Assembly (NCBI RefSeq): GCF_000508085.1
Contig: NZ_KI669560.1
Location: 1,074,464-1,138,463, forward strand
Origin: Sediminibacterium sp. C3
GTDB taxonomy: Bacteria; Bacteroidota; Bacteroidia; Chitinophagales; Chitinophagaceae
DNA: 64,000 bases
Direction of reading: 5' to 3'
Shown: piece by piece, positions 1-10,063 of the stretch
Layout of the letters: each line of letters opens with the position of its first letter
Numbering within the stretch: position 1 is the first letter of the stretch
Notes under the pieces: generated by a model
What the model saw: only the letters and a program-made list of their open reading frames with translations
What the model was told of the DNA's origin: nothing
The model's database searches: none
Translations under genes and position numbers: made by a program

Positions 1-153
1 CTATCATTATCGAACATTGAGAGGTCAAAAATCTTCTATTCTAAAAAGGATACACTGATTACTGCAAACAACCTTTCAGCAAGTGGTTCAAAGAACAAAA
101 TTGAACCAAAGGAAAAGGCAAACATTGATAAGATTTTTAAACATCTGCAATAA
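1..153 (+). CDS. C-terminal 50 residues of an unknown protein (5' end outside window)
   Basis: Frame 1 is open from the first base to a TAA at 151-153 and gives a lysine- and serine-rich tail ending in DKIFKHLQ. It is too short to assign to a family. Its place just upstream of an excisionase-like HTH gene and a primase-helicase suggests another gene of the same mobile island, for example a regulator or recombinase, but that is inference from context only. Confidence 0.5.
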   Translation, partial: LSLSNIERSKIFYSKKDTLITANNLSASGSKNKIEPKEKANIDKIFKHLQ

Positions 154-182
154 AAAACATTAAGATTATTCAGTAATGTGAG

Positions 183-227
183 TAAGGGATTAACCCCTTA
201 ACCATTGCCCCTCTTGCATTTAAGAGG
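183..227. other. Tandem small hairpins upstream of the HTH gene
   Basis: Two inverted repeats lie side by side in the 105-nt gap before the HTH gene. TAAGGG (183-188) pairs with CCCTTA (195-200), and CCTCTT (210-215) pairs with AAGAGG (222-227). Only a short TTT follows, so this is a weak terminator at best. It could also be a leader structure or a protein-binding site. Confidence 0.35.
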
Positions 228-258
228 TTTGTGCCATCATTCATAAAAATAAAAAAAG

Positions 259-564
259 ATGGCACACGAAGAATTAATCTTAGACAAGCTCACCGAAATC
301 GCTAACAAGCTGGATGAGCAAAACCTGTTACAAAAAACAGTACTGAACTTTAATGAGGCTTGCAAATATTTAGATGTAAGTCCATCGCATTTGTACAAAC
401 TCACCAGTACAAAACACATTCCCCATTTCTGTCCTCAGGGCAAAAAACTCTACTTCAAACGGGAGGAGTTGGATACCTGGTTACAACGTAACCGCAAATC
501 AGCAGCAGATGAAATTGATCAGATGGCTGCCGATTATGTTATCCGCAACAAACGCAAGAAGTAG
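259..564 (+). CDS. Helix-turn-helix DNA-binding protein, excisionase/MerR-like
   Basis: This 101-aa protein starts with a short helical segment (1-30). A winged-helix/excisionase-type domain follows at about 32-80, recognisable by the pattern NFNEACKYLDVSPSHLYKLT, a basic strand and YFKREELDTWL. The tail is basic (RNKRKK). In Bacteroidota mobile islands such proteins sit directly upstream of BT4734/VirE-N primase-like genes and act as excision or replication regulators. That family context fits here, since the primase-helicase starts 30 nt downstream on the same strand. The exact target is unknown. Confidence 0.75.
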   Translation: MAHEELILDKLTEIANKLDEQNLLQKTVLNFNEACKYLDVSPSHLYKLTSTKHIPHFCPQGKKLYFKREELDTWLQRNRKSAADEIDQMAADYVIRNKRKK

Positions 565-594
565 GATTTTTTTATTAACTGAAAGAACAGAACA

Positions 595-2844
595 ATGGCA
601 TCAAGTACCATATTTAAAAATTTCACCGTGCCGGTGGAAAAGAAATCATTGCTTTTAATAGCCAATGATATTGCCTCCGGCAAATACAAAGCGGAGGTTG
701 AAGAAATCAGGGCATTGCTGGAGCAAGGCAAAACGGAAGAAGCGGCCAATAAGAAAAAGCAATTGTTAGCCTTCACTCCATCCGCAGTATTCAGCGAGAA
801 AAGGCAAATGCCTTTCCTTGAAATGTACAGCGGCTTTGTACATCTTGATTTTGACAAGCTGACACCAGAGCAGTTGGATGCAGCTTTCAAAGTCATTGCC
901 GAAATCCCTTACACCTTCTTATGCTTTATCAGCCCAAGCGGTAACGGCCTTAAAGTGTTCATTGAGGTGAATACTGAAATTGAACACCACGACATTGCAT
1001 ATTTGCAGGTACAGAAGCATTACGAAGATGCAACAGGTTTAAAAGCAGACCCAAGCTGCAAGGATATTACAAGGCTTTGCTTCATGAGTTATCACCCTGG
1101 ACTGTTTAAGAACATCCGTAACGAAAAGTTCAAAGTGCAGTTGCCCGAAATTTTCACGCAACCGGAAGTGCAACCAAAAGCAGAACCAGTAAACCCACCA
1201 GTTCAGGAACAACCCGAAGAGGATTTGAACATCGCTTTCATTTTCAATCAACAAATTCAATTCACCAATCAAAAAACCCAATACACCGATGGAAACAGGA
1301 ACAATTATATTTATCGGCTTGCTTCTAATTGCAACAGAGCTGGTTTATCGCAGCCCGATACTGAACTTTTATGTACGCAACATTTTGACCTACCTGAAAG
1401 AGAAATTAAAGAGGCAGTAAAAAGTGTTTACTCCCACCACAAACCCGAGTTTGCAAAGTTTGCAAACACTGCAAAGCTGCAAAGTACAGAACAGCAAACA
1501 CCACAGGAAGACTATTTAAAAGCTACTCCAACCATTCCAGAAGAATTGTATTTACAAATGCCTGAAATATTGCAACACGGTGCAATGGCATTTACCGATG
1601 AAAGAGAACGGGATGTTTTTCTCACAGGAGCATTGGCAATTCTCAGCGGATGTTTGCCCGGTGTAAAAGGAGTGTATGCAGGTAACGAAGTTTTTCCGAA
1701 TGTCTTTTCATTTGCCATTGCCCCTGCCGCCAGTGGAAAAGGTGCATTGAAGTTTGCAAAGATGCTGGCAGACGAATACCACAGCTTTGTACTGAAAGCA
1801 AGCCGTGAAGCAGAATCACAATACAATCAGGAACTATCCGAACACAAGCAAAAAATCAGCAGCAAGAAAAAAGGCGACACCTCCACAGAAGAACAGCCCA
1901 CCAAACCCACTTTTAAAGTGGTGTACATTCCGGCAAATACAAGCTATGCAAAAATCCTTTGGCACTTGGAGCAGAACGAAGGAACAGGTATTATTTGCGA
2001 AACAGAAGCCGACACCCTGGGCAATGTATTTAAACAAGAGTGGGGTTCCTATTCCGATATGCTTCGCAAATCGTTTCACCACGAAAGGCTATCCAGTTCC
2101 CGTAAAGGCAACAATGAATTTACAGAGGTAAATGCACCCAGCTTGTCTATTGCTTTATCAGGTACACCCAATCAGGTAACGGGCTTAATATCTTCTTCCG
2201 AAGATGGCTTATTCAGCCGTTTCATATTCTATGCTTTTAAGGTGGAGCAAAAATGGAAAGACGTTTCTCCCAATGCCAATAACATCAACCTCACCGAGCA
2301 TTTCAAAGAACTATCCTTAAAGGTGTTTAACATGGTCCAGTTCCTGCAACGGGAAGAAACCAACGTAACCCTAACCAATCAACAATGGCAACAACTAAAC
2401 CAAACCTGTGAGGCATGGCTCAATGAAGTAACCATGTTCACAGCCGAAGAAGCCGCCAGTATTGTAAAACGCTTGGGCTTGATTCTGTATCGTATGGCAA
2501 TGCTATTTACCGCCTTGCGGAAATTTGAAAACGGAGAGGCAGCAAGCCAGGTGCTTTGCACCGATGAAGATTTCAGCACCGCTTTGCGGTTGGCCGAAAT
2601 CTACCTCCACCACAGTATTTTAATGTTCAACAACCTGCCAAAGCAAAGCGAAGCCACACAGTTCAAAACAGGCGATAGCAAACGCAAATTCTTTGATACT
2701 TTACCATCAGAATTTACCCGCCAACAAGCCGTTGAAACCGGCAAACAGTTCCAGCTTTCTGCCCGTACCGTGGATGATATACTCCACAATGCCACCGGCA
2801 AGGCTTTGGAAAAGCTGAAGGCCGGGCTTTACCGCAAAATCTAA
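595..2844 (+). CDS. BT4734/VirE-N primase-like domain plus DUF3987 helicase-like protein
   Basis: This 749-aa, two-part protein is typical of Bacteroidota mobile islands. The N-terminal part (about 1-200) looks like the BT4734/VirE N-terminal domain related to archaeo-eukaryotic primases: a VHLDFD strand at about 83-88, then SPSGNGLKVFIE, then DITRLCFMSYHP. A linker rich in Pro, Gln and Glu follows. The C-terminal half (about 310-749) is DUF3987-like, with a P-loop APAASGKGALKFAK near residue 380 and a conserved acidic strand IICETEAD. The likely role is priming and unwinding during replication of the element. It forms a unit with the upstream HTH gene and is closed by a hairpin terminator. 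I see no mobilisation or integrase gene in the window, so those would lie to the left. Confidence 0.8.
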   Translation: MASSTIFKNFTVPVEKKSLLLIANDIASGKYKAEVEEIRALLEQGKTEEAANKKKQLLAFTPSAVFSEKRQMPFLEMYSGFVHLDFDKLTPEQLDAAFKVIAEIPYTFLCFISPSGNGLKVFIEVNTEIEHHDIAYLQVQKHYEDATGLKADPSCKDITRLCFMSYHPGLFKNIRNEKFKVQLPEIFTQPEVQPKAEPVNPPVQEQPEEDLNIAFIFNQQIQFTNQKTQYTDGNRNNYIYRLASNCNRAGLSQPDTELLCTQHFDLPEREIKEAVKSVYSHHKPEFAKFANTAKLQSTEQQTPQEDYLKATPTIPEELYLQMPEILQHGAMAFTDERERDVFLTGALAILSGCLPGVKGVYAGNEVFPNVFSFAIAPAASGKGALKFAKMLADEYHSFVLKASREAESQYNQELSEHKQKISSKKKGDTSTEEQPTKPTFKVVYIPANTSYAKILWHLEQNEGTGIICETEADTLGNVFKQEWGSYSDMLRKSFHHERLSSSRKGNNEFTEVNAPSLSIALSGTPNQVTGLISSSEDGLFSRFIFYAFKVEQKWKDVSPNANNINLTEHFKELSLKVFNMVQFLQREETNVTLTNQQWQQLNQTCEAWLNEVTMFTAEEAASIVKRLGLILYRMAMLFTALRKFENGEAASQVLCTDEDFSTALRLAEIYLHHSILMFNNLPKQSEATQFKTGDSKRKFFDTLPSEFTRQQAVETGKQFQLSARTVDDILHNATGKALEKLKAGLYRKI

Positions 2845-2868
2845 GCACAATTCCCTCCCTGCATTGCT

Positions 2869-2897
2869 CCCCATGCCGCCAAACGGATGGGGTTTTT
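2869..2897 (+). terminator. Rho-independent terminator after the primase-helicase gene
   Basis: CCCCAT plus CCG pairs with CGG plus ATGGGG around a CCAAA loop, with one bulged G, and is followed directly by TTTTT. It begins 25 nt after the stop codon. It separates the island replication module from the downstream defence operon. Confidence 0.8.
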
Positions 2898-2967
2898 GCA
2901 TTGTTTGCAGACTTTGCAAGTTTTGCACATTGCTATTTTTCTTAGTATGCACTTGCTTTTCTTTTCT

Positions 2968-2998
2968 TATATTTGCCAATATTTGACAAGTCAATATT
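2968..2998 (+). promoter_or_regulatory. Promoter -7 element and palindromic operator of the defence operon
   Basis: TATATTTG at 2968-2975 matches the Bacteroidota -7 consensus TAnnTTTG. No good -33 TTG stands at the usual distance. Immediately downstream is the perfect palindrome TTGACAAGTCAA (2983-2994), extended imperfectly to AATATTTGAC/GTCAATATT (2978-2998). A direct repeat ATATTTGCCA/ATATTTGACA overlaps both elements. The XRE gene starts 6 nt later, so repression by its own product is a natural reading. Confidence 0.55.
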
Positions 2999-3004
2999 AA
3001 AACG

Positions 3005-3307
3005 ATGAACAGCCAATTTGGTGAGAGGATCAGAACACTCAGGGAGAAGCAGAATTTATATCTGCGGCAAGTTGCACCATTGCTTGAAATGGACACGGCT
3101 CAACTGAGTAAAATTGAAAAAGGGTTGCGGCAACTCAAACGGGAACAGATACCCATCCTTGCCGAAATACTCAAAGCAAGTAGCGATGAATTAATGACAC
3201 TATGGTTAGCCGACCAAATTTATGCAGTAGTGAAAGATGAGAAGCTGGCAAATGAAGCAATGCAAGTGGCTGAGAAAAATATTAACCAAACAAAACGCAA
3301 GAAATAA
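3005..3307 (+). CDS. XRE-family helix-turn-helix regulator
   Basis: This 100-aa protein has an HTH_XRE domain at about 6-62. The order is FGERIRTLREKQNLYLRQVA, then MDTAQLSKIEKG with the recognition helix, then PILAEILKAS. The C-terminal extension is charged and ends in a basic tail. Small XRE proteins of this sort commonly precede restriction or BREX-type operons in Bacteroidota and hold them down until the host is methylated. It is the first gene of the operon and lies 27 nt upstream of the BrxC-like gene. A palindrome in its own promoter supports autoregulation, which is inference. Confidence 0.8.
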   Translation: MNSQFGERIRTLREKQNLYLRQVAPLLEMDTAQLSKIEKGLRQLKREQIPILAEILKASSDELMTLWLADQIYAVVKDEKLANEAMQVAEKNINQTKRKK

Positions 3308-3334
3308 AACCAACAATTTAAAAGTAATCACATA

Positions 3335-6300
3335 ATGGAAAATAACAGCAGACACATAGATACATATCTTGCTTTAGCGAATAGTCTTCGTTTTAAGCTA
3401 TGGGCAATTGTTGGTGAGGACCTGATAAAAAAAAATACAGTAATCCAATATTTGCAAAAGCAGGGTTATCTGTTGGTTGATGTTGGTTCGGAATTGAGCA
3501 GCCTATACAAAGAATTAGATGCTAATGAAGAACCTTCACACGACATAGGCCAAAAAATAAAAGATTGGTTCCTGTCAAAACCGGAGAAGCTGATCTTAAC
3601 CAATGCAAGCATTCTTTACCATAATGCTTTTACAAAGATTTCACCTGTTGGTGCTTTCAAATATAACTCCCGTAATAAGAGCAGTGTTCTGTTCTTGGAA
3701 GATGAAAAGATTATAAGCAATCGTATTTCTTATGGTCAGGCAGGTTCAGAAGAGTATTACGATAAGGATATTAACGACATTCTAATTACTAAAATCGGTG
3801 ATATAGAAGAAAACTATGAAACACTTGCAGCAGAAGATGCAGTAGAATATAAAACTGGCGATAAATTACCTGATGATGCCATTGGTAATTTATTCAACTA
3901 CACCGTAATTAAAGATGTTGTAGATATTGATACCGACTTAAAACAAGAAGATTTACAAAAGGAATTAATATCGAGTTACATTATTTCCGAAGGGCTTGAG
4001 CAGCAGATTATCGACTTCTTTGATAATCTGCAAAAACCAAATCATAAGGCTGTAAAGATTATTGGTAACTACGGTAGTGGTAAATCTCACTTAATAGCGT
4101 TCTTGGTAAGCATCATTAATAATGAAAGTTATCGTTCACTTATTAAAAATGCAAAGGTTAGAAAAGCGGCTGAAAAAATATCTCGAAAGTTTTTTACAGT
4201 TCAATTTGAATTGCAGCCGGTAGATGTTGACTTGTCTTTTTTCTTTTTCAGGGAATTAGAAAAGCAAATAAAACAGGCATACGGTATAGAAATACCGAAG
4301 CTGACAAAGGACACAATTAATTTCAAAGACCATTTAGCGGAGATAATTGAAATACTAAAAGCAAAAGACCCTTCAAAGGGTTTGATGGTAATTGTGGATG
4401 AAGTTTCTGACTTCTTACAAGCAAAGCAATCATTCCAGATAAAAAGAGATTTTCAATTTCTAAGAGTTGTTGCACAGGTTTGCCAGGATCAAGATATGCT
4501 TTTAGCTATTTCTATGCAGGAGGATATTTATTCAAGTCCTAAACTCAGCGATATTGCAGGTGATGAAGCTCGAATAAGTGAACGATTCCAGAATATCATT
4601 ATCCGCAGAGAAGCAGTAAAGCAGGTTATAGCACAGCGTATTGTTTCTAAGACCAAACAACAACACATCGAAATTGAACAAAAGCTAAAACCTTTCATTG
4701 ATAAAATTGAAGATGTTGCAAACAAGCAGGAGGAATATATTGAGTTGTTCCCTTTTACACCAGGCTTGCTAAACCTATTTCATGAATTGCCTTATTTTGA
4801 AAAACGGGGTATCATCCAGTTTGCTCAGAATGAATTGAAGTATGTTATTGCCAAACCTTTTCCGTACTTCTTTACATTCGACCGCATCTATGATATTTTA
4901 GCCAATAACCCCAATAACCGTAATCTCGAAGGGGTTTACGACTTGGTTAAAGTAGTGAGCATCGTAAACCAAAAGATTGCAGCCAACCTCGACAAAAAGC
5001 TGCAAAGTGATGCCTACAAATTAGTAAAAGGCTTAGCCGTTTATTCTCTTTGGAGCAAGGGTCAAAATGGAGCAACAGCAAAAGAATTGGCTGAACAGCT
5101 TTTAATTATTCCGCAGAATAATGCCTTAGAAGCCTTTATGCAAGTGTCTTTGATTGTTAAGAAAATAAGAGAGGCAACAGATGGTTTTTATATTAAGGTA
5201 GTTAAGGACGATGCTACAGGTAATGACTATTTTAAATTCGATCCTGCAATTGATGGCAAAGACCCGGAAGAGAGAATTGATAATGAAATTGTAGCAGTTG
5301 GCGGTGATGAAGATAAACAGGAAGCAGTACTATTTGACCAGATTAAAGAGATATTGGATTTAGACCATTACAAGAATACACCAAATGTATTTTCGGATGA
5401 ATGCACCTGGGTATCTGTAAAATCATTCAGAAAAGGATTGGTTGTATTTCAGCGTAAAGAACAAGAGATTGAAAATCTTGATAAAGCAGATTATGTAATC
5501 AATCTTATTTCCCCATTCAGCAAAAAAGAACCAAAGAAATGCAGCGAAAATCAACTAAATATTAAAATCAAAGTTGGGAGCCAGGAAAGTATTGAAGTAA
5601 TTAAACGTATCGTTGCTATCAAGTCATTGATAAGTAAAAATATTTTGGTATCGGCCATGAACAAGAAATTAACCGATACCATAGAAGGATACAGAAATCC
5701 GGCAGGTGTTGTTGTGCCTGGCATTAAGTACCGTATTGCCATGTGGATAATGAATTTATCAGAAGCAAAGCTCAATGATGATGCAATTTCTATCAAATCG
5801 CAATTAGGAAAAGACTTCAATAACCTTTCTGAAATCGTTTCAGAATTAAAAAAGAAAGTGTTTGACAAATGCTTCAATGATGAGTTTCCCGAACATCCTA
5901 AATATGCTGAAATATTATCCTCAAACAACATTACCAATACCATTTCAACAATTAGCGATGAAGTGACCAATGGAAATTTCAGGTCCTTGTCGCTTCGGAG
6001 TAAAAGTTTCCTAAATACTTTAAGCCTTTTAAATGCCAACGGTGATCCTGATGTAGCTTCTAATAAGATAGCTCAAATCATTCTTACCACAATAAATGCT
6101 AAGGCTGGCAAGGTGGTTGATATTGAAAAGGAAATTGATACTCCACTTGCCAAAATTCCTTATGGTTTAGAGCCAGAAATAGTTCATTTCTTTTTGATAA
6201 TACTTACCACTTTGGGTAAGATTGCTTTGAAAGGAAAAGGCGGTGATGAAATAGATATTTCAAACATCAAGGAAAAATTCAAAAGCATTACCCAGTTTGA

Positions 6301-7558
6301 GAACATTGTATATGCAATTAAGAAGGATGATTTGTCTTATGACTTTGCAAACAATTTGCTCAATGCACTCGGTTTAAATGGTGCTAAGATGCTGCGGGAA
6401 AATACCCGTAATGAGAGCTTCCTCGAGTATAAAAACAAAATCAGGGCAATTGCTGATGATATTAGGGCTATCAATCTTCAAATAAGCAAGGCTGAAGCAA
6501 AAGCTGAGCTTTATATAAACCTTGACAGTGTTAAAAAGGAAGCTGTAAAAGTTACAGGCATCGATTGGGCAACATTAGACATTACCAACCATGCCAGATT
6601 CAATACCATCGAAAGTTTTAGTGGCAAGCTCACCGAGATTAAGGAGATACTAAGCACCATTGAGGAATTGAAAATTACTCTTATAGAGTACAATGAAAAA
6701 ACACACAATGGCATTCGGTATATGAAAGATGCTTTGGATATTATAGAAGCAAATCAAAAATACTTGAGTGACCCACAAGTAGAAGTTAAGCTGAAACAAT
6801 TCAGCAACGATACAATTAATGTTGTTAAAGATTTTGGTAAATACATACAGCTAAAGGAGAGGTTTCCGCTTGCAGGAAAGATTGATGCTTTTAAGAAAAT
6901 GTATATCAATGAATTTTACTATCCTGCTTTACAGAACACCATTGGTAATAAAGTAGATTGGAAACCATTTGAAAGTTTTACCCGAAATACATTGTTTGAA
7001 AAGATTGGCATTTTGGCAAATGCAGATTGTAACGTAAAACAGAAAATAGATGGTAAAATCACATTATGGACTGGCATCCTGGCAATGAGAGCAAAATCAG
7101 TTGATGTAGATAGTTTGAACGATATTCCATTTGATACCCAAACTAATTTCATGAAAGTAGAGAGGGATTATTCAAGTATTGCAACTGAGGGCAAAAATAT
7201 AGATGCTACACTGAAGGCAATTTTTGAAGACTACGCTTCTACTACAATCGCTGAGGTTAAGAACAAAGCCGACCAATTAGCAATTGTAAAAATACCGGCA
7301 GAACAGAAGAAGGCTATTGAAGCAATTGTCAAAACAGGAAAATTACCTGATACAATAAATCAGCAACTAATTGATGCTATCAACAAGCTGTTTGTAGATA
7401 TAAAAATTGTTCAGTTGAAAAAGGAAGATATAATAAATGCCTTATTCAAAAAAGATGAATTGGTAACACTTGCACAGCTAAGTGAAGCCTTTTTTAACTT
7501 GAAAGAAAAACTGGAAAAGGAAAACAAAGGGCAGGAAGTACGTTTCAAAATTGATTAA
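3335..7558 (+). CDS. BrxC/PglY-like large P-loop ATPase
   Basis: This 1407-aa ATPase has Walker [11 protein letters not shown] at about 244-253 and Walker [12 protein letters not shown] at about 350-360. Before these lies an N-terminal region of about 220 residues, and after them a long, mostly helical body. The size, the position of the ATPase core and the neighbours (methyltransferase, PglZ) match the BrxC/PglY proteins of BREX systems, which form the ATP-dependent scaffold needed for both methylation and phage exclusion. The closest named family I can suggest is DUF6079, from memory only. Start ATG 3335 lies 27 nt after the XRE gene, and the methyltransferase follows within 20 nt, so the genes are co-transcribed. 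Which BREX type it belongs to cannot be settled by eye. Confidence 0.75.
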   Translation: MENNSRHIDTYLALANSLRFKLWAIVGEDLIKKNTVIQYLQKQGYLLVDVGSELSSLYKELDANEEPSHDIGQKIKDWFLSKPEKLILTNASILYHNAFTKISPVGAFKYNSRNKSSVLFLEDEKIISNRISYGQAGSEEYYDKDINDILITKIGDIEENYETLAAEDAVEYKTGDKLPDDAIGNLFNYTVIKDVVDIDTDLKQEDLQKELISSYIISEGLEQQIIDFFDNLQKPNHKAVKIIGNYGSGKSHLIAFLVSIINNESYRSLIKNAKVRKAAEKISRKFFTVQFELQPVDVDLSFFFFRELEKQIKQAYGIEIPKLTKDTINFKDHLAEIIEILKAKDPSKGLMVIVDEVSDFLQAKQSFQIKRDFQFLRVVAQVCQDQDMLLAISMQEDIYSSPKLSDIAGDEARISERFQNIIIRREAVKQVIAQRIVSKTKQQHIEIEQKLKPFIDKIEDVANKQEEYIELFPFTPGLLNLFHELPYFEKRGIIQFAQNELKYVIAKPFPYFFTFDRIYDILANNPNNRNLEGVYDLVKVVSIVNQKIAANLDKKLQSDAYKLVKGLAVYSLWSKGQNGATAKELAEQLLIIPQNNALEAFMQVSLIVKKIREATDGFYIKVVKDDATGNDYFKFDPAIDGKDPEERIDNEIVAVGGDEDKQEAVLFDQIKEILDLDHYKNTPNVFSDECTWVSVKSFRKGLVVFQRKEQEIENLDKADYVINLISPFSKKEPKKCSENQLNIKIKVGSQESIEVIKRIVAIKSLISKNILVSAMNKKLTDTIEGYRNPAGVVVPGIKYRIAMWIMNLSEAKLNDDAISIKSQLGKDFNNLSEIVSELKKKVFDKCFNDEFPEHPKYAEILSSNNITNTISTISDEVTNGNFRSLSLRSKSFLNTLSLLNANGDPDVASNKIAQIILTTINAKAGKVVDIEKEIDTPLAKIPYGLEPEIVHFFLIILTTLGKIALKGKGGDEIDISNIKEKFKSITQFENIVYAIKKDDLSYDFANNLLNALGLNGAKMLRENTRNESFLEYKNKIRAIADDIRAINLQISKAEAKAELYINLDSVKKEAVKVTGIDWATLDITNHARFNTIESFSGKLTEIKEILSTIEELKITLIEYNEKTHNGIRYMKDALDIIEANQKYLSDPQVEVKLKQFSNDTINVVKDFGKYIQLKERFPLAGKIDAFKKMYINEFYYPALQNTIGNKVDWKPFESFTRNTLFEKIGILANADCNVKQKIDGKITLWTGILAMRAKSVDVDSLNDIPFDTQTNFMKVERDYSSIATEGKNIDATLKAIFEDYASTTIAEVKNKADQLAIVKIPAEQKKAIEAIVKTGKLPDTINQQLIDAINKLFVDIKIVQLKKEDIINALFKKDELVTLAQLSEAFFNLKEKLEKENKGQEVRFKID

Positions 7559-7578
7559 CAAACTTGAAAATAAACAGA

Positions 7579-10059
7579 ATGGATTATAAAAAAGATTTGG
7601 CTGAACGCCTACCAGAATTAAAAAAAATGGATAGTTTTCCAATTGGGAATGACGAAGATATTATTTCGTTATCTCAACCTCCATTTTATACGGCTTGTCC
7701 AAATCCCTACCTAACGGAATTATTAGAACCAAATATATCAGCCGATGATAATTATCATTGTGAGCCATACATTGGTGATGTAAGTGAGGGAAAAACAGAT
7801 CCGGTTTATTTAGCCCATACTTATCATACAAAGGTTCCATACAAAGCAATCATTCATTATATTGAACATTACACTAAAGAAGGTGATTTCGTCCTTGATG
7901 CTTTTAGTGGCTCTGGAATGACAGGTGTTGCTGCCAAGGTTACAAATAGGAACTGCATTTTATCAGATTTGTCACCCGTTGCAAGCTTAATGGGTGCATC
8001 AATAACTGGTCGCCCCGATTCCGTACGATACAAAGCAGAATTTATAAAATTACTGTCTCAGGTAAAGGATGAATTTAATTGGCTTTATGAAACGAATCAT
8101 AAAGAAAATATTAAGGGTGAAATTAATTATATTATTTACAGTGAGATTTTAGCTTGCCCATATTGTAAAACCGAATATTCTTTTTGGGATGAGGCGTTTA
8201 TCGAAAGTGATAAAATATTACAATCTAAGTTTAATTGTCCATCGTGCAAAGCTGTAATATCCAAAGCCGATTCAGAAAGTGTTATTGAGGATTATTTTGA
8301 TGAGTTTATTCAAAGTAATTCACAAAGACTTAAATACAGACCGGTATTAATTAATTACAAAGTTGATAAAAAGGTTTTTGAAAAGAAGCCTGATGAAACA
8401 GATTTGTTGCTTTTTCGCAGAATTGAGGAATATAAAATTCCATATTGGCTTCCTTCGTATCAATATATGTTTAAGGATGGCAAGTGGGGTGATATGTGGC
8501 GAGCAGGTGTACACTTCGGTATAACTCATACTCATCATTTTTTTACTAAGGGAAGTCTTATTGTATTGTCACGTTTATTGTCACTTGCTAACAATTCAAA
8601 CATGAAGCATTTGATGCTTTATACAATTACATCTTTTTTGACGAAAACGGGAAGCAAGTTGCATAATATTGGTTTTAAGGATGGAAAAATTAATTTAGCT
8701 GGAGCACAGCCAAATTCCCTTTATATCCCCAGCCTCTTTGCAGAAAGAAACTTATTCACATTATCTCTTGGTAAATCAAGAGATATTGAAAAGGCTTTAG
8801 AAAGTATTTACGACAGCAATAAATCGAAAGTATTTGTACAAGTTTCATCGGCAACACAGTTGCTTATACCAAATAATTCAATCGATTATGTTTTTACTGA
8901 TCCCCCATTCGGTGAAAATTTAATGTATTCAGAAATGAATTTTATTTGGGAATCTTGGTTGAAAGTATTTACAAATAATCAGAAAGAAGCAATAATTAAT
9001 AATTCACAAAATAAAGATATTGATTCATATTTTGATCTAATGCACGATTCGTTTAAAGAATATTATCGTGTTTTAAAGCCAAATAGATGGATTACTGTAG
9101 TATTTCATAACTCCAAATCTTCAATTTGGAATGTTTTGCAAAACGCTTTGTCAAGGGCTGGCTTTATCATTAGCCAGGTTTCAATTTTGGATAAACAGCA
9201 GGGAACAAAAAATCAACAGACTGCCGCTGGTGCAGTTGAAAAAGACCTTGTTATTTCTGCTTTTAAACCAAGGGCAGTTTTTGAACAAAAGTTGCTAAAA
9301 AATGGCGGTTTAAATTTGGAATATGACTTTATATCGGAGCTTCTTTCAAATCAACCAATTAAGCCTGTTTTAGAAAGGACTGAGAAAATGTTGTACTCAA
9401 AAATGATAGCCTTCTACATTCAAAGAGGTTATGAGGTAAAATATGATGCAAAAACATTTTATGCTTTACTAAAGACTTCCTTTATAGAAGAAGATGGCCT
9501 TTGGTTTACATCAAATCAAATAAACTCTTTTCTTGAATACAAGAAGAAAATGAAACTTGATGGCATTACGGAGCTGAAAACCGGCTCAATGTTTCTTTTC
9601 ATTTCTGATGAAAAATCCTCTCTTATTTGGCTATACAGTTTTTTAGATTCTCCTAAAACGCTATCAGAGATTCATAGTTCTTTTACTGAATTGGCAAATT
9701 TTCAAAGTGATAAAGTGCCTGAATTAAAAGAAATGCTTAACCAAAATTTTATCTATGAAAATGAAAAATATAGAAGACCAAAATCCGAACCCGAACATAA
9801 TTTGATTACTGAAAAAAGAGAAAAGGCTTTGCAAAGAGAATTTGAGGCATTGCTAATAATAGCAAAAACCGAAAAAGCCAAAATCAAACTTGTAAGAATG
9901 GAAGCATTATCATACGGTTTTGAATTGTGCTATAAGACAAAACGATTTGAAGATATTTTGTCGCTTGCGAAAAAATTGGATAAAACTATTTTAGAAAACA
10001 GCCCTGAACTCAGCGACTTTGTTGATGCTGCTGAGATTATGGTACAAGGTATTTCATAA
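7579..10059 (+). CDS. DNA methyltransferase with Zn ribbon, PglX-type role
   Basis: This 826-aa methyltransferase is likely adenine-N6. SAM motif I DAFSGSGMTGVAA lies at about 107-119 and the catalytic motif IV TDPPFGENL at about 440-448. Motif I thus comes first, and a long insert between them carries a zinc ribbon (CPYC near 193, CPSC near 220) and probably target recognition. ATG 7579 is preferred over the upstream in-frame TTG at 7564. In BREX, the methyltransferase marks self DNA at a non-palindromic site. This one resembles the Zn-ribbon methylases of the PglXI type more than classical PglX. No separate restriction endonuclease lies next to it, as expected of BREX. The C-terminal about 300 residues are of unknown function. 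Confidence 0.8.
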   Translation: MDYKKDLAERLPELKKMDSFPIGNDEDIISLSQPPFYTACPNPYLTELLEPNISADDNYHCEPYIGDVSEGKTDPVYLAHTYHTKVPYKAIIHYIEHYTKEGDFVLDAFSGSGMTGVAAKVTNRNCILSDLSPVASLMGASITGRPDSVRYKAEFIKLLSQVKDEFNWLYETNHKENIKGEINYIIYSEILACPYCKTEYSFWDEAFIESDKILQSKFNCPSCKAVISKADSESVIEDYFDEFIQSNSQRLKYRPVLINYKVDKKVFEKKPDETDLLLFRRIEEYKIPYWLPSYQYMFKDGKWGDMWRAGVHFGITHTHHFFTKGSLIVLSRLLSLANNSNMKHLMLYTITSFLTKTGSKLHNIGFKDGKINLAGAQPNSLYIPSLFAERNLFTLSLGKSRDIEKALESIYDSNKSKVFVQVSSATQLLIPNNSIDYVFTDPPFGENLMYSEMNFIWESWLKVFTNNQKEAIINNSQNKDIDSYFDLMHDSFKEYYRVLKPNRWITVVFHNSKSSIWNVLQNALSRAGFIISQVSILDKQQGTKNQQTAAGAVEKDLVISAFKPRAVFEQKLLKNGGLNLEYDFISELLSNQPIKPVLERTEKMLYSKMIAFYIQRGYEVKYDAKTFYALLKTSFIEEDGLWFTSNQINSFLEYKKKMKLDGITELKTGSMFLFISDEKSSLIWLYSFLDSPKTLSEIHSSFTELANFQSDKVPELKEMLNQNFIYENEKYRRPKSEPEHNLITEKREKALQREFEALLIIAKTEKAKIKLVRMEALSYGFELCYKTKRFEDILSLAKKLDKTILENSPELSDFVDAAEIMVQGIS

Positions 10060-10063
10060 AAAT

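Noticed and set aside
10019..10063. Upstream start for the PglZ gene at 10019
   Set aside because: It would overlap the methyltransferase end by 41 nt and add a segment unlike PglZ; ATG 10064 directly after the stop is better.
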